A DNA stretch of 64,000 nucleotides from Shimazuella alba (GCF_009831235.1 NZ_WUUL01000009.1:109642-173641), one strand, 5' to 3'; counted from the first letter of the stretch, positions 54,193 through 62,870 are shown. Program-made: numbers and translations. Notes: generated by a model not told the origin, from the sequence alone.

Positions 54193-55542
54193 TCATTGAT
54201 GGGTTGCTTCCAATTCCATCATACTAACTTGAAGCTCAAATGTCTTTTTCAAATAATAATTGTGAGCATCCATATTGTTTGTTTTTTTATAACAATAGCA
54301 CAGATTAACAATATTTTCATACTGTTTTTCTAATAACTTATGCTTTACAGATAGTTCTAGTGCATTTTTATATGATGGTATGGATTCTAAGTACAAACCT
54401 TGTTCACGATAACATGTACCTTGCACCATCAATGTATCTAAAATCGTAACCTCATCTTTTCGTTTCCCTGCTATTTCAATAACTTCTTCTAAAACTTTCT
54501 GTGATTCCTCAAACTGTTTCATTTTTATATAAAGGAATCCAAGATTTTTTAGTGCGTAAACTATGTTTTGTTCCTTTACCTTCTCTCTTATGCTCAATGC
54601 GTTTAGGTAATGCTGAACTGCTTCATTAATATTCCTCTCTTCATAGATAGTTCCTATCATAGTCCAAAGTAGAGCTAACTTATCATAGTTATTATTTTGC
54701 CTCGCAATATTAACACCCGCTTCTGCAAATTCAAGTGCTCTTTGATAATGCTTGACTTTATTAAGTACCTTTGCAAAATTAATATGAATTTGCAAAAACG
54801 TTTCTAACCTCAATACGGCAAGTATTTTCGTTGGATTTGAACTAGATATTTTTTCCCAAAGTTCTTCGAGCGTTTGTAAAGCTCTTTCATCCTCATTTAA
54901 ATGCTCCAAATACATCGCTTTATTGACCAAAAGATAAAACATGGTTGCTTGTCGTTTACCCGTTTCCCTATATGCATCTATCCCTTTCTCTGTACACTCT
55001 AACGCTTTGGTATAATCCCTCAAATAATAAAAAGTTCTACCTAATTCGTTTAAAGTAGCTGCTCTCAAGTTAGCCTCGTCAGGTTCTAACGATTTCAGAA
55101 GTAAATTGAGAATTTCGTTATAATGTTTTTGAGCTTTATACAACATCTTTTCTCCGTTTATTGTTCTCTTTAGAAAACAACATCTACCAAGTAAAAGATG
55201 ATATTGAGGGGAAAGTTTGCTGTCTTTGCTTATGAAACTTAGTTCTTCTAATTGCTTCATAGATGCGTCAAGGTCAGCAGTTAAAACTCCATCTAATTTA
55301 GAAAGTTTTGCTTCTAACTCTTTCTCTCTTCGCTCTGCCTCACTCAAGATTCCAAAAAGCTCTTTCCCTAATCCAAGTTTCTCTGCATAGTATTGAATTT
55401 TTTCTTGTGCAACATTTGGTAACCCTCTTTCAATATTTCCGACTGTTGAAGCTGAAATAAATTCATCAGAAATACTGTCCATACTCTCTTTAAGCTCTCT
55501 TCTTCTCTCTTTCAATTTTGCTCCTAACAGTTTTCTATTCAT
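54193..55542 (-). CDS. HTH-TPR regulator of the RRNPP type
   Basis: 449 residues from ATG 55542 (ACGGAGG nine bases before it). Residues 1-60 form an XRE HTH (LGAKLKERRRELKESMDSIS...ISASTVGNIERGLP). From about residue 95 to the end there are at least seven TPR helix pairs (YYLRDYTKALECTEKGIDAY; HYQRALEFAEAGVNIARQ; NINEAVQHYLNALSIR; QFEESQKVLEEVIEIA; LYLESIPSYKNALELS). Such proteins bind a short peptide in the TPR groove and switch DNA binding. A tiny ORF follows and a two-gene operon is divergent. Confidence 0.88.
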   Translation of the reverse strand: MNRKLLGAKLKERRRELKESMDSISDEFISASTVGNIERGLPNVAQEKIQYYAEKLGLGKELFGILSEAERREKELEAKLSKLDGVLTADLDASMKQLEELSFISKDSKLSPQYHLLLGRCCFLKRTINGEKMLYKAQKHYNEILNLLLKSLEPDEANLRAATLNELGRTFYYLRDYTKALECTEKGIDAYRETGKRQATMFYLLVNKAMYLEHLNEDERALQTLEELWEKISSSNPTKILAVLRLETFLQIHINFAKVLNKVKHYQRALEFAEAGVNIARQNNNYDKLALLWTMIGTIYEERNINEAVQHYLNALSIREKVKEQNIVYALKNLGFLYIKMKQFEESQKVLEEVIEIAGKRKDEVTILDTLMVQGTCYREQGLYLESIPSYKNALELSVKHKLLEKQYENIVNLCYCYKKTNNMDAHNYYLKKTFELQVSMMELEATHQ

Positions 55543-55724
55543 TCTGCACAACCTCCGTAATACAAAAATTTAATTTATATTACGTATTCCAGAAAAATTA
55601 CTTTCATCCTTCTCATTATGGAAAATATATTACTTATTAATATAAAAAATATAAATATTGAAATATTTTATATTAAATTTTATAATTTTACCAATGACAC
55701 AATGAAGGAAAAGGAGTGTCTTAT

Positions 55725-55889
55725 ATGTTAAATCTATTAGGAATATCTTTATCAGATTTAAACCAATCCTCATTAGAGATAGACATAGAACCCATCGAAG
55801 GTCATGAAAAAGGCTCTATTCATCTTGAAAACGTTAGTATATTCAAGACTCCATCAGGCACAATTTTAATCTATGGTTATGAAAATTAA
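55725..55889 (+). CDS. 54-residue unknown protein, first gene of the divergent operon
   Basis: MLNLLGISLSDLNQSSLEID, then EPIEGHEKGSIHLENVSIFK, ending in a beta hairpin TPSGTILIYGYEN. AAAAGGAG lies eight bases before the ATG. Its last 17 bases overlap the next gene. It is too short for most gene finders. Candidate target of the HTH-TPR regulator. Confidence 0.7.
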   Translation: MLNLLGISLSDLNQSSLEIDIEPIEGHEKGSIHLENVSIFKTPSGTILIYGYEN

Positions 55890-56166
55890 AGATATCATAT
55901 ACAAAGTAATTCAAGACAACCCACAAATAGAGCTGTCGAAATTTTTACATGATGAGAATATCAGCAGACATAAGTTATTGATCTTCTTTCAAAAGCTGGA
56001 AGAATTATCAGGAGTAGAACTTTCTACCTATATCAATTTTGTAAAAACTTGTGAGCGCGAAAAGCTTTGTGATCTTTACGCGTACTTAGGATATTTCATC
56101 ATGAAAGCAGAGTTAAATAGAACAAAAAATCACATTGAATCATTAATGAAAAAAGACATCATTTGA
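55873..56166 (+). CDS. 97-residue unknown protein, second gene of the divergent operon
   Basis: Helical, charged; KDIIYKVIQDNPQIELSKFL then ISRHKLLIFFQKLEELSGVE. The middle (NISRHKLLIFF) could be a helix-turn-helix, unproven. No SD; both ATG 55873 and ATG 55879 lie inside the upstream gene, so translation is coupled. Confidence 0.7.
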   Translation: MVMKIKDIIYKVIQDNPQIELSKFLHDENISRHKLLIFFQKLEELSGVELSTYINFVKTCEREKLCDLYAYLGYFIMKAELNRTKNHIESLMKKDII

Positions 56167-56178
56167 GTGTCTTTTTTT
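56149..56178 (+). terminator. Terminator of the divergent operon
   Basis: AAAAAGACA...TGTCTTTTTTT, overlapping the stop. Confidence 0.85.
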
Positions 56179-56224
56179 AATGCTCTTTTGTAAGTACTCG
56201 ATATTTCTTCTTTGACCACTTCCA

Positions 56225-56305
56225 ACACATGAATGCGGGGGATTCTTGGGAGACGGTAGTCTCATGACCACTTCATTACCAAGCTAACCCCGTGAGCCCC
56301 ATGGT
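56225..56305 (-). ncRNA. Second IS605 right-end remnant
   Basis: On the minus strand TGGGGCTCACGG, TAGCTTGGTAA and CCCAAGAATCCCCCG follow in the same order as at the tnpB end 45660-45745. No tnpB codons remain. Confidence 0.55.
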
Positions 56306-56500
56306 TTATATGTTCCATTAATCCCTTAAGCAGCATGGTTATCGCTGCGCATGGTGCATAACCATGCGCATAGGTGTTTGTAAAGATCTTTTTTCAAAAA
56401 ATGTCATGGTATGAGAGGGGAAAAAATACTCCTCCCTAGTCTGGCGTTCGCTTTCATCCCCATTGCTGAAACTCGGGGTTTTCTCTCTCCCATAGATATA

Positions 56501-56572
56501 AATTTCGCCTACACAATGATAGCTCATCGTCTTTGTTACATCTTGGACAATGACTAGGTTTAAAAGATTTCT
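56501..56572 (-). pseudogene. Decayed copy of the zinc-ribbon gene
   Basis: KPSHCPRCNKDDEL then directly SLCRRN: the second half of the 53779 protein with the WEKGEWKCAR part deleted. Confidence 0.65.
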
Positions 56573-56750
56573 AGAAATAAGTTTAAATAATAAACGTAGA
56601 AATTTCCCCAAAATCGGATATTACAAAATTTGAATAAAATAAGTTCCATAGTCATTTTTTTCAAGCATTCATTGAGTTGCAAATGCAGATTTGATAACAT
56701 AAAGATTAGCATACAGAAGACATTCCCGATGCATTTTTTTAGGAGATACA

Positions 56751-57155
56751 ATGATTATTGCAGCTTTCAACATCATCGAAATCAACAGGAATCATGCGAC
56801 CTTCGAAGGCATCGAGTTCAACGGCGTCAAGGGAATCATGCACAGCGGTTTCCGTCCGGATGGCCGCCCTAGTGTCCTTCGCCTGACCGCGAGGGAACTC
56901 CGCAATATCAAGGCAGGGGAGAAGCAGTACTTCGAGTTCACCCCTCGCAATGGAACCAAGAAGGAGAAGAAACTCCTCTCTCTCGAGACTCACCTGCTCG
57001 GCGAGTCCGTTCGGGTGCAGGTCGGTGATCTCCGCGTTGAGGTGGATATCGTTCATCTCCTCAATACGGAAGCGGGAATCGTCAAGGGCATGCTCAAGAT
57101 GAAGATTGACGAGTTCAACCAGCTCCTCAATCTCCTTGAGGGTCGTATCGGTTGA
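56751..57155 (+). CDS. G+C-rich orphan protein
   Basis: 134 residues, beta-rich: MIIAAFNIIEINRNHATFEG, RPSVLRLTARELRNIKAGEK, SVRVQVGDLRVEVDIVHLL, then a helix MKIDEFNQLLNLLEG. AGGAG seven bases before ATG. Unknown family. Sharp change to G+C-rich codons at the start codon. Leader GATTAGC (56703-56709) is complementary to GCTAATC just before the first 3' hairpin. Confidence 0.75.
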   Translation: MIIAAFNIIEINRNHATFEGIEFNGVKGIMHSGFRPDGRPSVLRLTARELRNIKAGEKQYFEFTPRNGTKKEKKLLSLETHLLGESVRVQVGDLRVEVDIVHLLNTEAGIVKGMLKMKIDEFNQLLNLLEGRIG

Positions 57156-57187
57156 GTGTGGCGTATGTGCCTGTGATCAGCTAATCC

Positions 57188-57241
57188 CGGACACAAATGT
57201 CCGATTATTTGGTTACAAGACTATCGAATGGTCGATAGTCT
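57188..57241 (+). terminator. Two hairpins after 56751
   Basis: CGGACACAAATGTCCG (57188-57203) and AGACTATCG...CGATAGTCT (57218-57241). Confidence 0.6.
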
Positions 57242-57361
57242 GCACGCTCATTTCATTCATAATATTCAGATTATTTATCATTGATTGCTTTGTTGCTTTC
57301 CATTGTTCCATATCTTTCTTTTTGCTAATTGAGGCTTAAGAACGCATTCTCACTTAGATGA

Positions 57362-57719
57362 TAAACCATATCCACCATCTTTATTCCCTGCGTTTGCAGA
57401 TCGAGATCGTATTTAAAACATGGAAATCTTTTTTCAGATTGACCAATGTAAGAATGTAAAACAGGAGAGATTGGAATGTCACTTGTATGAGCATCTTATT
57501 GCCATTCTTATTTGTCCCACTACCTTGTTTCAAATGCGAGAGCTTTTGCTACGTAAAAAACACATCGAGTTAAGCGAATATAAGGCTTTCTATATAATTC
57601 AAACCCATTTTTTCTTTATTCCATCAGGCTATACAGAAAAACACCTAAGCATATGCAAAGATCCTTCTTCACCTCTTTCACCTGCTAAAGAAGAATGGGA
57701 GAAAGTCTCACCGGTATAA
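57362..57719 (+). pseudogene. IS4-family (IS231-like) transposase, C-terminal fragment
   Basis: [40 protein letters not shown] and [15 protein letters not shown] are the end of the IS4/IS231 DDE transposase, containing the YREK-like region with the last Glu. The first three quarters are missing and no terminal repeat is seen. Confidence 0.75.
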
Positions 57720-57794
57720 GAAAAAACGATCTTTGACATATTGGGTGTTGTCTATGAGTTTAACCTATCCATTGCGAAAGTGCATAATTTTTAA

Positions 57795-57818
57795 AAACAA
57801 GCCTAGATAGGCTTGTTT
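57795..57818. terminator. Bidirectional terminator
   Basis: AAACAAGCCTA-GA-TAGGCTTGTTT, between the IS4 scrap and the convergent orphan gene. Confidence 0.8.
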
Positions 57819-57960
57819 GGCATGCTTTTCAATCTACCAATTTTCATGTAGGGGTGGCATCGATTCTGAAATTGCCTGCTCCATCCTGCATGTAATGTAC
57901 AGAATGGAGCAGAGCCAGAAACTCTTTCGACAAGAAGAGGAACGAGAGGCATTCAGTGAG

Positions 57961-58353
57961 TTACTCGTGAAGCATGATCCTCTGGTTGGTTCCGGCAATG
58001 ACGAGGTATCCCTGTTCGTCGAACGAGAGCCACACTCCGAGGGTGAAACACTTCCTATAGCGATGATCCCCGAATGAGTTCTCGTTGCCGAAGAACTTCA
58101 CCACGAAGCCATAGGCAGTTCCGGCTCGGAGTTGGCTGCTGTCGTTCAGCGACTTGGGATTCGCCATGAACCGGTTCCCCTGCTCGTCGACCGTCACGAT
58201 GTGATCGTCGGTCATGTACTCCTTCACACCGTAGCCAGATGGAGTACTGCATCCGCGAAATTGCACACATGTGGTCGTTGTCTCCAGCATGAGCCATTTG
58301 TTGGAGAGGATGGAGAAACGATCCGGAGAGGTGGGATCGATGAACTCAGCCAT
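57961..58353 (-). CDS. G+C-rich orphan protein with repeat-borne promoter
   Basis: 130 residues from ATG 58353 (AAAAGG about seven bases before it). Contains CVQFRGCSTPSGYGVKEYMT, then NRFMANPKSL and FTLGVWLSFDEQGYLVIAG; a small beta-trefoil or RICIN-like look, not proven. The leader CAAGAAAAGGAAC, which includes the SD, is complementary at 12 of 13 positions to the 3' UTR (57931-57943). Its whole upstream region is copy 2 of the 220-bp repeat. Confidence 0.72.
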   Translation of the reverse strand: MAEFIDPTSPDRFSILSNKWLMLETTTTCVQFRGCSTPSGYGVKEYMTDDHIVTVDEQGNRFMANPKSLNDSSQLRAGTAYGFVVKFFGNENSFGDHRYRKCFTLGVWLSFDEQGYLVIAGTNQRIMLHE

Positions 58354-58569
58354 CACGGTTCCTTTTCTTGGGTTGTGGTTCTGACCTTTCTTACCCTACA
58401 CTATACCTTGTATTTAATAATTTTAAAAGTGTTCTTATGTTCACTTTTAATAGGAGTAGTGAGACGGTAGCTGCTCTCGTCCGATGGTGTGTACCCTCTT
58501 ATTCCTCGAAAGCTGTACTCCTTGTTTGAGTATTCCTTTACATTCAATTTCTCTTAACTTGATGGCTAT
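58348..58569. repeat. 220-bp intergenic repeat, copy 2
   Basis: See copy 1 at 34165-34384. Here it supplies the promoter (GGTATAGTG, minus strand) and SD of the 57961 gene. It contains the imperfect palindrome GACGGTAGCTGCTCTCGTC. The gap 58570-58917 beyond it shows nothing else. Confidence 0.75.
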
Positions 58570-58917
58570 GCCTTCTAACCCCTCTTTTTACCTCAAATAG
58601 GGTTACAAAACAAATATTTTGTAACCTATTATGCTTCCGCAGCCCAGAACCCTTATAAATAAAGGCTTTTCAGTCTCAAGAAAATCTCCTGTTTCTCGCT
58701 CCAAAACCAATTGAGAAATCCTAAAACAAATATGATTCACATATCAAACCAGCCTCATCTCCCTATCTGTTTTTTCTACACATAAACGAAAGGACATGAA
58801 GCAGATTGATAAAATTGCGATAACCTCCATTCTTCTCTTCTAAAAATATGAAAAATAGGTTATGATTAGGAGTGATCCATATCCTCGGAGTTGAAGAACT
58901 ATCGAAAGGTTCGAACT

Positions 58918-59028
58918 ATGAGTGGTGAAACGTGTAGCTGTGGTGGAGATCCCAATTTCTGCGGCTGCCCTGCGATCCCTAGGATTCCAAAGCAGAAGAA
59001 CAACAAGAACAACAAAAACAAGAAGTAA
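58918..59028 (+). CDS. 36-residue cysteine-rich peptide
   Basis: MSGETCSCGGDPNFCGCPAI then a basic Asn/Lys tail ending in NNKNNKNKK. GAAAGG lies eight bases before the ATG. Four cysteines in CSC-x7-CGC could bind a metal or form disulfides. AAAGGTT (58905-58911), which contains the SD core, is complementary to AACCTTT (59040-59046) in the 3' UTR. Too short for standard gene calls; unrecognised. Confidence 0.6.
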   Translation: MSGETCSCGGDPNFCGCPAIPRIPKQKNNKNNKNKK

Positions 59029-59039
59029 TAACAGCACAC

Positions 59040-59115
59040 AACCTTTGACGATCTGATCGTCGTGGAATCAAAGTCTGGGCAGTATAACTGCTGTCCAGAC
59101 ACCAAAAAATGAGGG
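59040..59115 (+). terminator. Structured 3' UTR of the Cys-rich peptide
   Basis: GACGAT-CTG-ATCGTC (59047-59061) inside CTTTGA...TCAAAG, then TCTGGGCAG...CTGTCCAGA. The remaining gap to 59724 has no gene; the amidase promoter (AGTATAATA near 59650) ends it. Confidence 0.6.
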
Positions 59116-59724
59116 AAGTACATAGAGCGAGTCATCCAACGGATGGCTTTTTGCTTTTGCAACCTACTAGCTGCTTAACCACATTCCCAATCAATGCAAC
59201 GACTGTAGGAAATCTGATACCTATACAAAAAAGTGCAGAAAAAAACAGAGGAGAATCACGAAAAGGATTTTCAACTGGTTAAGATAGTGGATTGGGATAC
59301 AGAAACTGAGTTTTCATGATGTCTATTTTCAAGATTGGAGTAAGATTCGAATTTCTTCCGTATCTGTAACTCTGATTTCTCCATCTAAAATTGGAGTCAG
59401 AAACCAATTTGATAACAAATAGTTCGGGAAATTAAATTAAAATGTGTATTCTTCCTATGGCTTGTTTTGTCTTCTACGGTGAAGAGTATAAGTTGATTCC
59501 ATCTATTTTCACATTGAAATTTATTATTAAGGTTTGTCTGTTTTGCGGAGCAACATTGGAGAATAATTATACAAATTTTTAGAACAAACAGAATAATATA
59601 CAAGGAAAAGGGAACTATCAAATTGTTGATTCATTTTTCAAAATAATAGTATAATATCAATTAACACAAAGTAATCTTACATTTTTATCATCCTTTCGAA
59701 ATAACTCAGGAGAATACGATTATA

Positions 59725-60375
59725 ATGAAAAATTCTTTTTTGGTCATTTTTGCGCCGTGTTTATTCATTTTGGCGTTAGTAATAGGTCTCGTGATAACAC
59801 AGGAATCTAATGTTGAAATTAAAAATCTGTCCCTTCCATCACAAAATTCCAAAATACGAACGAAACAAGTCACTCATGTGCTAATTCATTTTATTTCAAA
59901 TGCCGCAATCAAACCTCAGAATCCCTATCATATACAAGAAATTTATCGTATTTTCGTTAACTCTGGGACTTCTTCCCATTATACGATTGCACGAGACGGC
60001 ACCATCTACCTTTTGGTAGATGAAAATCGAGTTGCATTTCACGCAGGAAAAGGAGAGCTGCCGGGATTACCAGCATATAAAAATAAAATGAATGAGTATT
60101 CTATCGGGATAGAATTATTAGGAATTGGAACCCGCAATGAAATGTTGCCCATGATGTCAGAGAGTACATACCATTTGATCTCATCTAAAAATATAGGATA
60201 TACAGATGCTCAATACCGTTCACTAAACATTTTATTGAATAAGATATTTAAACATCATCCATCTATTAAAAAGGACAGAAAACATATTATAGGACATGAT
60301 GAATACGCACCTAATAGGAAAACGGATCCCGGAAAGTTGTTTGACTGGTCACGTCTGTGGTTTATTAAAAGTTAA
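59725..60375 (+). CDS. N-acetylmuramoyl-L-alanine amidase (Amidase_2)
   Basis: 216 residues. One N-terminal hydrophobic segment (LVIFAPCLFILALVIGLVI) serves as anchor or signal. The amidase domain has THVLIHFIS (His51/His55), SSHYTIARDGTIYLLV, a conserved EYSIGIELLG, and HIIGHDEYAPNRKTDPG with the zinc His and catalytic Lys/Asp region. Cuts the stem peptide from peptidoglycan outside the membrane; small size without a wall-binding domain suggests sporulation, germination or prophage origin. SD AGGAG. Confidence 0.9.
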   Translation: MKNSFLVIFAPCLFILALVIGLVITQESNVEIKNLSLPSQNSKIRTKQVTHVLIHFISNAAIKPQNPYHIQEIYRIFVNSGTSSHYTIARDGTIYLLVDENRVAFHAGKGELPGLPAYKNKMNEYSIGIELLGIGTRNEMLPMMSESTYHLISSKNIGYTDAQYRSLNILLNKIFKHHPSIKKDRKHIIGHDEYAPNRKTDPGKLFDWSRLWFIKS

Positions 60376-60541
60376 TACAGAACACAAAAGTGTTAGTGCA
60401 AGAAATCAAGGAACCATAAACAGAAATTACTGCTAATTCAAAAAAAAGAGAGGAACTGCTTAATAAAAGAGAATTTTGAAAAAACCCGATTTCATCAATA
60501 CTAATAAAATACTTTACGATTAGAATTAATTACATGATCAT

Positions 60542-60577
60542 AAGCCAATTTTATCTGTATAAGAAAATTGGCTTTTT
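60542..60577 (+). terminator. Terminator downstream of the amidase
   Basis: AAGCCAATTTT...AAAATTGGCTTTTTT. Nothing else in 60376-60700. Confidence 0.9.
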
Positions 60578-60724
60578 TAATTATGCATTTCTTAGGATAT
60601 GATGTTATCCGCTCGTTGATTTGGTTATTAACGGTTTTAAATCCGTCATTAGCTTTTGTTATTGGATGAAAGAATTAGGAAACCACCTATTATTTGTAGT
60701 ACCATTAGAGAGAGGTGATTCATT

Positions 60725-61363
60725 ATGCGATATTCCACAGTCCTATTTGATTTGGATGGTACACTGATCAATACAAACGAACTCATATTAGCTTCTTTTG
60801 AACATACGTTTGATATTCACTGCCCCAATAAATTTACAAGAGAAGATGTCATGCCAATCATGGGAGAGCCATTGACAGATCAGATGCATTTTTTTGATCC
60901 TGTTCAAGCAGATGAAATGGTAAAAACATACCGTTTGTTCAATGAAACGGAACATGACCGATTAGTAGAAGAGTTCCCTCATGTCCTCTCCTGTTTAGAA
61001 AAATTATATGAATACGGAATAACAATGGGTGTCACTTCCAACAAACGCCGCGTAGCAGTAGAGCAAGGACTAAGACGTTTTGGCATGGAGAAATGGATGA
61101 AAACCATAATTTGTGAAGGGGAAGCAGAACGCAATAAACCTCATCCTGATATGTTGCTTCTGGCAATGGAACAGTTACATGTAAGTGCCAAGGAAACGCT
61201 TTTTGTTGGAGATAGTCGCTATGATATATTAGCAGCTGAGCGTGCAGGTATTGATTCTGTTGGCGTTGCATGGAGTTTGCACGTAGAAGATGTCAAAAAT
61301 CATCAGCCTACCTATTGGATCGAAGAAATGCGAGAGCTTTTGGAAATTGTAGGAGTGGAATGA
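60725..61363 (+). CDS. ppaX: Pyrophosphatase PpaX (HAD family)
   Basis: 212 residues close to B. subtilis PpaX: VLFDLDGTLINTNELI (Asp9, Asp11), TREDV, motif II VTSNKRR, KPHPDMLLLAMEQL and FVGDSRYDILAAERAG. Hydrolyses pyrophosphate from HPr-Ser-P dephosphorylation and so feeds carbon catabolite control. Here it lacks the usual hprK-lgt neighbours. SD GAGAGGTG. Confidence 0.9.
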   Translation: MRYSTVLFDLDGTLINTNELILASFEHTFDIHCPNKFTREDVMPIMGEPLTDQMHFFDPVQADEMVKTYRLFNETEHDRLVEEFPHVLSCLEKLYEYGITMGVTSNKRRVAVEQGLRRFGMEKWMKTIICEGEAERNKPHPDMLLLAMEQLHVSAKETLFVGDSRYDILAAERAGIDSVGVAWSLHVEDVKNHQPTYWIEEMRELLEIVGVE

Positions 61364-61404
61364 AACGAATTGTTACATAGATATTTAGAAAGGGAATATA
61401 TATC

Positions 61405-61779
61405 ATGCAATCTGTTTATGAAAAAATAGGAGGGGCAGCGACGATTCAAAAAATCGTAGAAGCCTTTTATCCTCGTGTGCAAGCACATCCTGAGTTAAAA
61501 CATTTATTTCCCGAAGATCTCACTGAAACTATGGAAAAGCAATTTCTTTTTCTCAGTCAATTTTTTGGTGGTCCTCCTATCTATACAGAAAAAAGAGGTC
61601 ATCCTCGTTTACGAGCAAGACACCTTCCCTTCCCTATCTATCCAAAAACTGCTGAGGCATGGTTAGCTTGTATGGCTTCTGCACTACAAGAAGTCGGTAT
61701 GGATGAGAAAGTACGAGAAGAAATGTGGGACAGGCTTGTAATGACTGCTTATCATATGATTAATCAAGAACACGAATAA
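61405..61779 (+). CDS. Truncated haemoglobin, group II (HbO/YjbI type)
   Basis: 124 residues. YEKIGGAATIQKIVEAFY and the RHLPFPI box with proximal His73, Trp86 (G8) and Tyr at FYPRV/PPIY positions match group II globins. Probably handles O2 or NO in the cytosol. Between ppaX and fni, same strand. Confidence 0.94.
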   Translation: MQSVYEKIGGAATIQKIVEAFYPRVQAHPELKHLFPEDLTETMEKQFLFLSQFFGGPPIYTEKRGHPRLRARHLPFPIYPKTAEAWLACMASALQEVGMDEKVREEMWDRLVMTAYHMINQEHE

Positions 61780-61838
61780 GTTCGGTATGGATGAGTATTT
61801 TGCTAGCTTTAATTGAAAATAGGAGCGATGGATGGATA

Positions 61839-62870
61839 ATGGCACCACAACAAGATACAAAACAACGCAAGGCTGAGCATGTACAGATTGTATTAAATGA
61901 AGATGTAACAGGGAAAGGAATTACGACTGGTTTTGAACGATATCGCTTTGAGCATCAAGCACTACCTGAGATCGATTTTGATTCGATCTCTCTTCAAACA
62001 AACTTCTTAGATAAAACCTTAGCTACTCCCTTGTTAGTAAGTTCAATGACAGGCGGAACACACGAAACGGGCAATATAAACCGTGTTCTTGCTACTGCCG
62101 CTCAAGAAAGAGGCTGGGCTTTAGCTCTTGGTTCCATGCGTGTTGCGATTGAAAATCCAGAGACACATGCAACATTTCAGATGCGTCCTTTTGCACCTGA
62201 TATACCTATACTTATTAATCTGGGTGCTATCCAATTAAACAGAGGGATAGGTTTAGATCAGTGTCGTCAGATTGTGGAAATCGCTGATGCAGATGCACTT
62301 ATTCTTCATCTAAACCCTATGCAAGAAGTATTTCAACCGAACGGAGATACCAATTTCGCAGGACTACTGCAAAAAATAGAAGCGCTATCCAAGAAACTGG
62401 ATGTACCTGTCGGAGTGAAAGAAGTGGGCTGGGGTATACATGGATCACTAGCAAAACAACTATACGATTGTGGTGTGCATTTTATCGATGTTGCAGGTGC
62501 AGGTGGTACATCTTGGAGTCAGGTAGAGAGCTTTCGCTCCACTCCTATCTTAAAAAGAGCAGCAGATGCCTTCTTAGACTGGGGTATTCCAACGGCTGAT
62601 TGTATATATGATGTTAGAAAGAAAGTACTAAATGGATTTTTGATTGCCAGTGGTGGTCTTCAGTCAGGTGTCGATGTTGCCAAGTCCATCGCCCTTGGAG
62701 CAAATCTTGCTGGCTTTGGCCGTTTTTTACTTCGCGATGCAGTAGATGAGCCATCCAAATTAGTAGAACGAATGGCTCAAGTGGAACTCGAATTAAAACT
62801 AGCCATGTTTGGTGTAGGTGCAGTTACCATTGATTCATTGGGTCACAAGTTCATTAACAGAATTGGGTAA
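61839..62870 (+). CDS. fni: Type 2 isopentenyl-diphosphate delta-isomerase
   Basis: 343 residues from ATG 61839 (GGATGG just upstream and AGGAG 13 bases away); a start at 61791 adds 16 atypical residues. FMN-dependent TIM barrel: RKAEHVQIVLNED, LLVSSMTGG, LALGSMR, ALILHLNPMQE, VKEVGWG, VDVAGAGGTSW-like and SGGLQSGVDVAK. Interconverts IPP and DMAPP for menaquinone and undecaprenyl synthesis. Confidence 0.95.
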   Translation: MAPQQDTKQRKAEHVQIVLNEDVTGKGITTGFERYRFEHQALPEIDFDSISLQTNFLDKTLATPLLVSSMTGGTHETGNINRVLATAAQERGWALALGSMRVAIENPETHATFQMRPFAPDIPILINLGAIQLNRGIGLDQCRQIVEIADADALILHLNPMQEVFQPNGDTNFAGLLQKIEALSKKLDVPVGVKEVGWGIHGSLAKQLYDCGVHFIDVAGAGGTSWSQVESFRSTPILKRAADAFLDWGIPTADCIYDVRKKVLNGFLIASGGLQSGVDVAKSIALGANLAGFGRFLLRDAVDEPSKLVERMAQVELELKLAMFGVGAVTIDSLGHKFINRIG

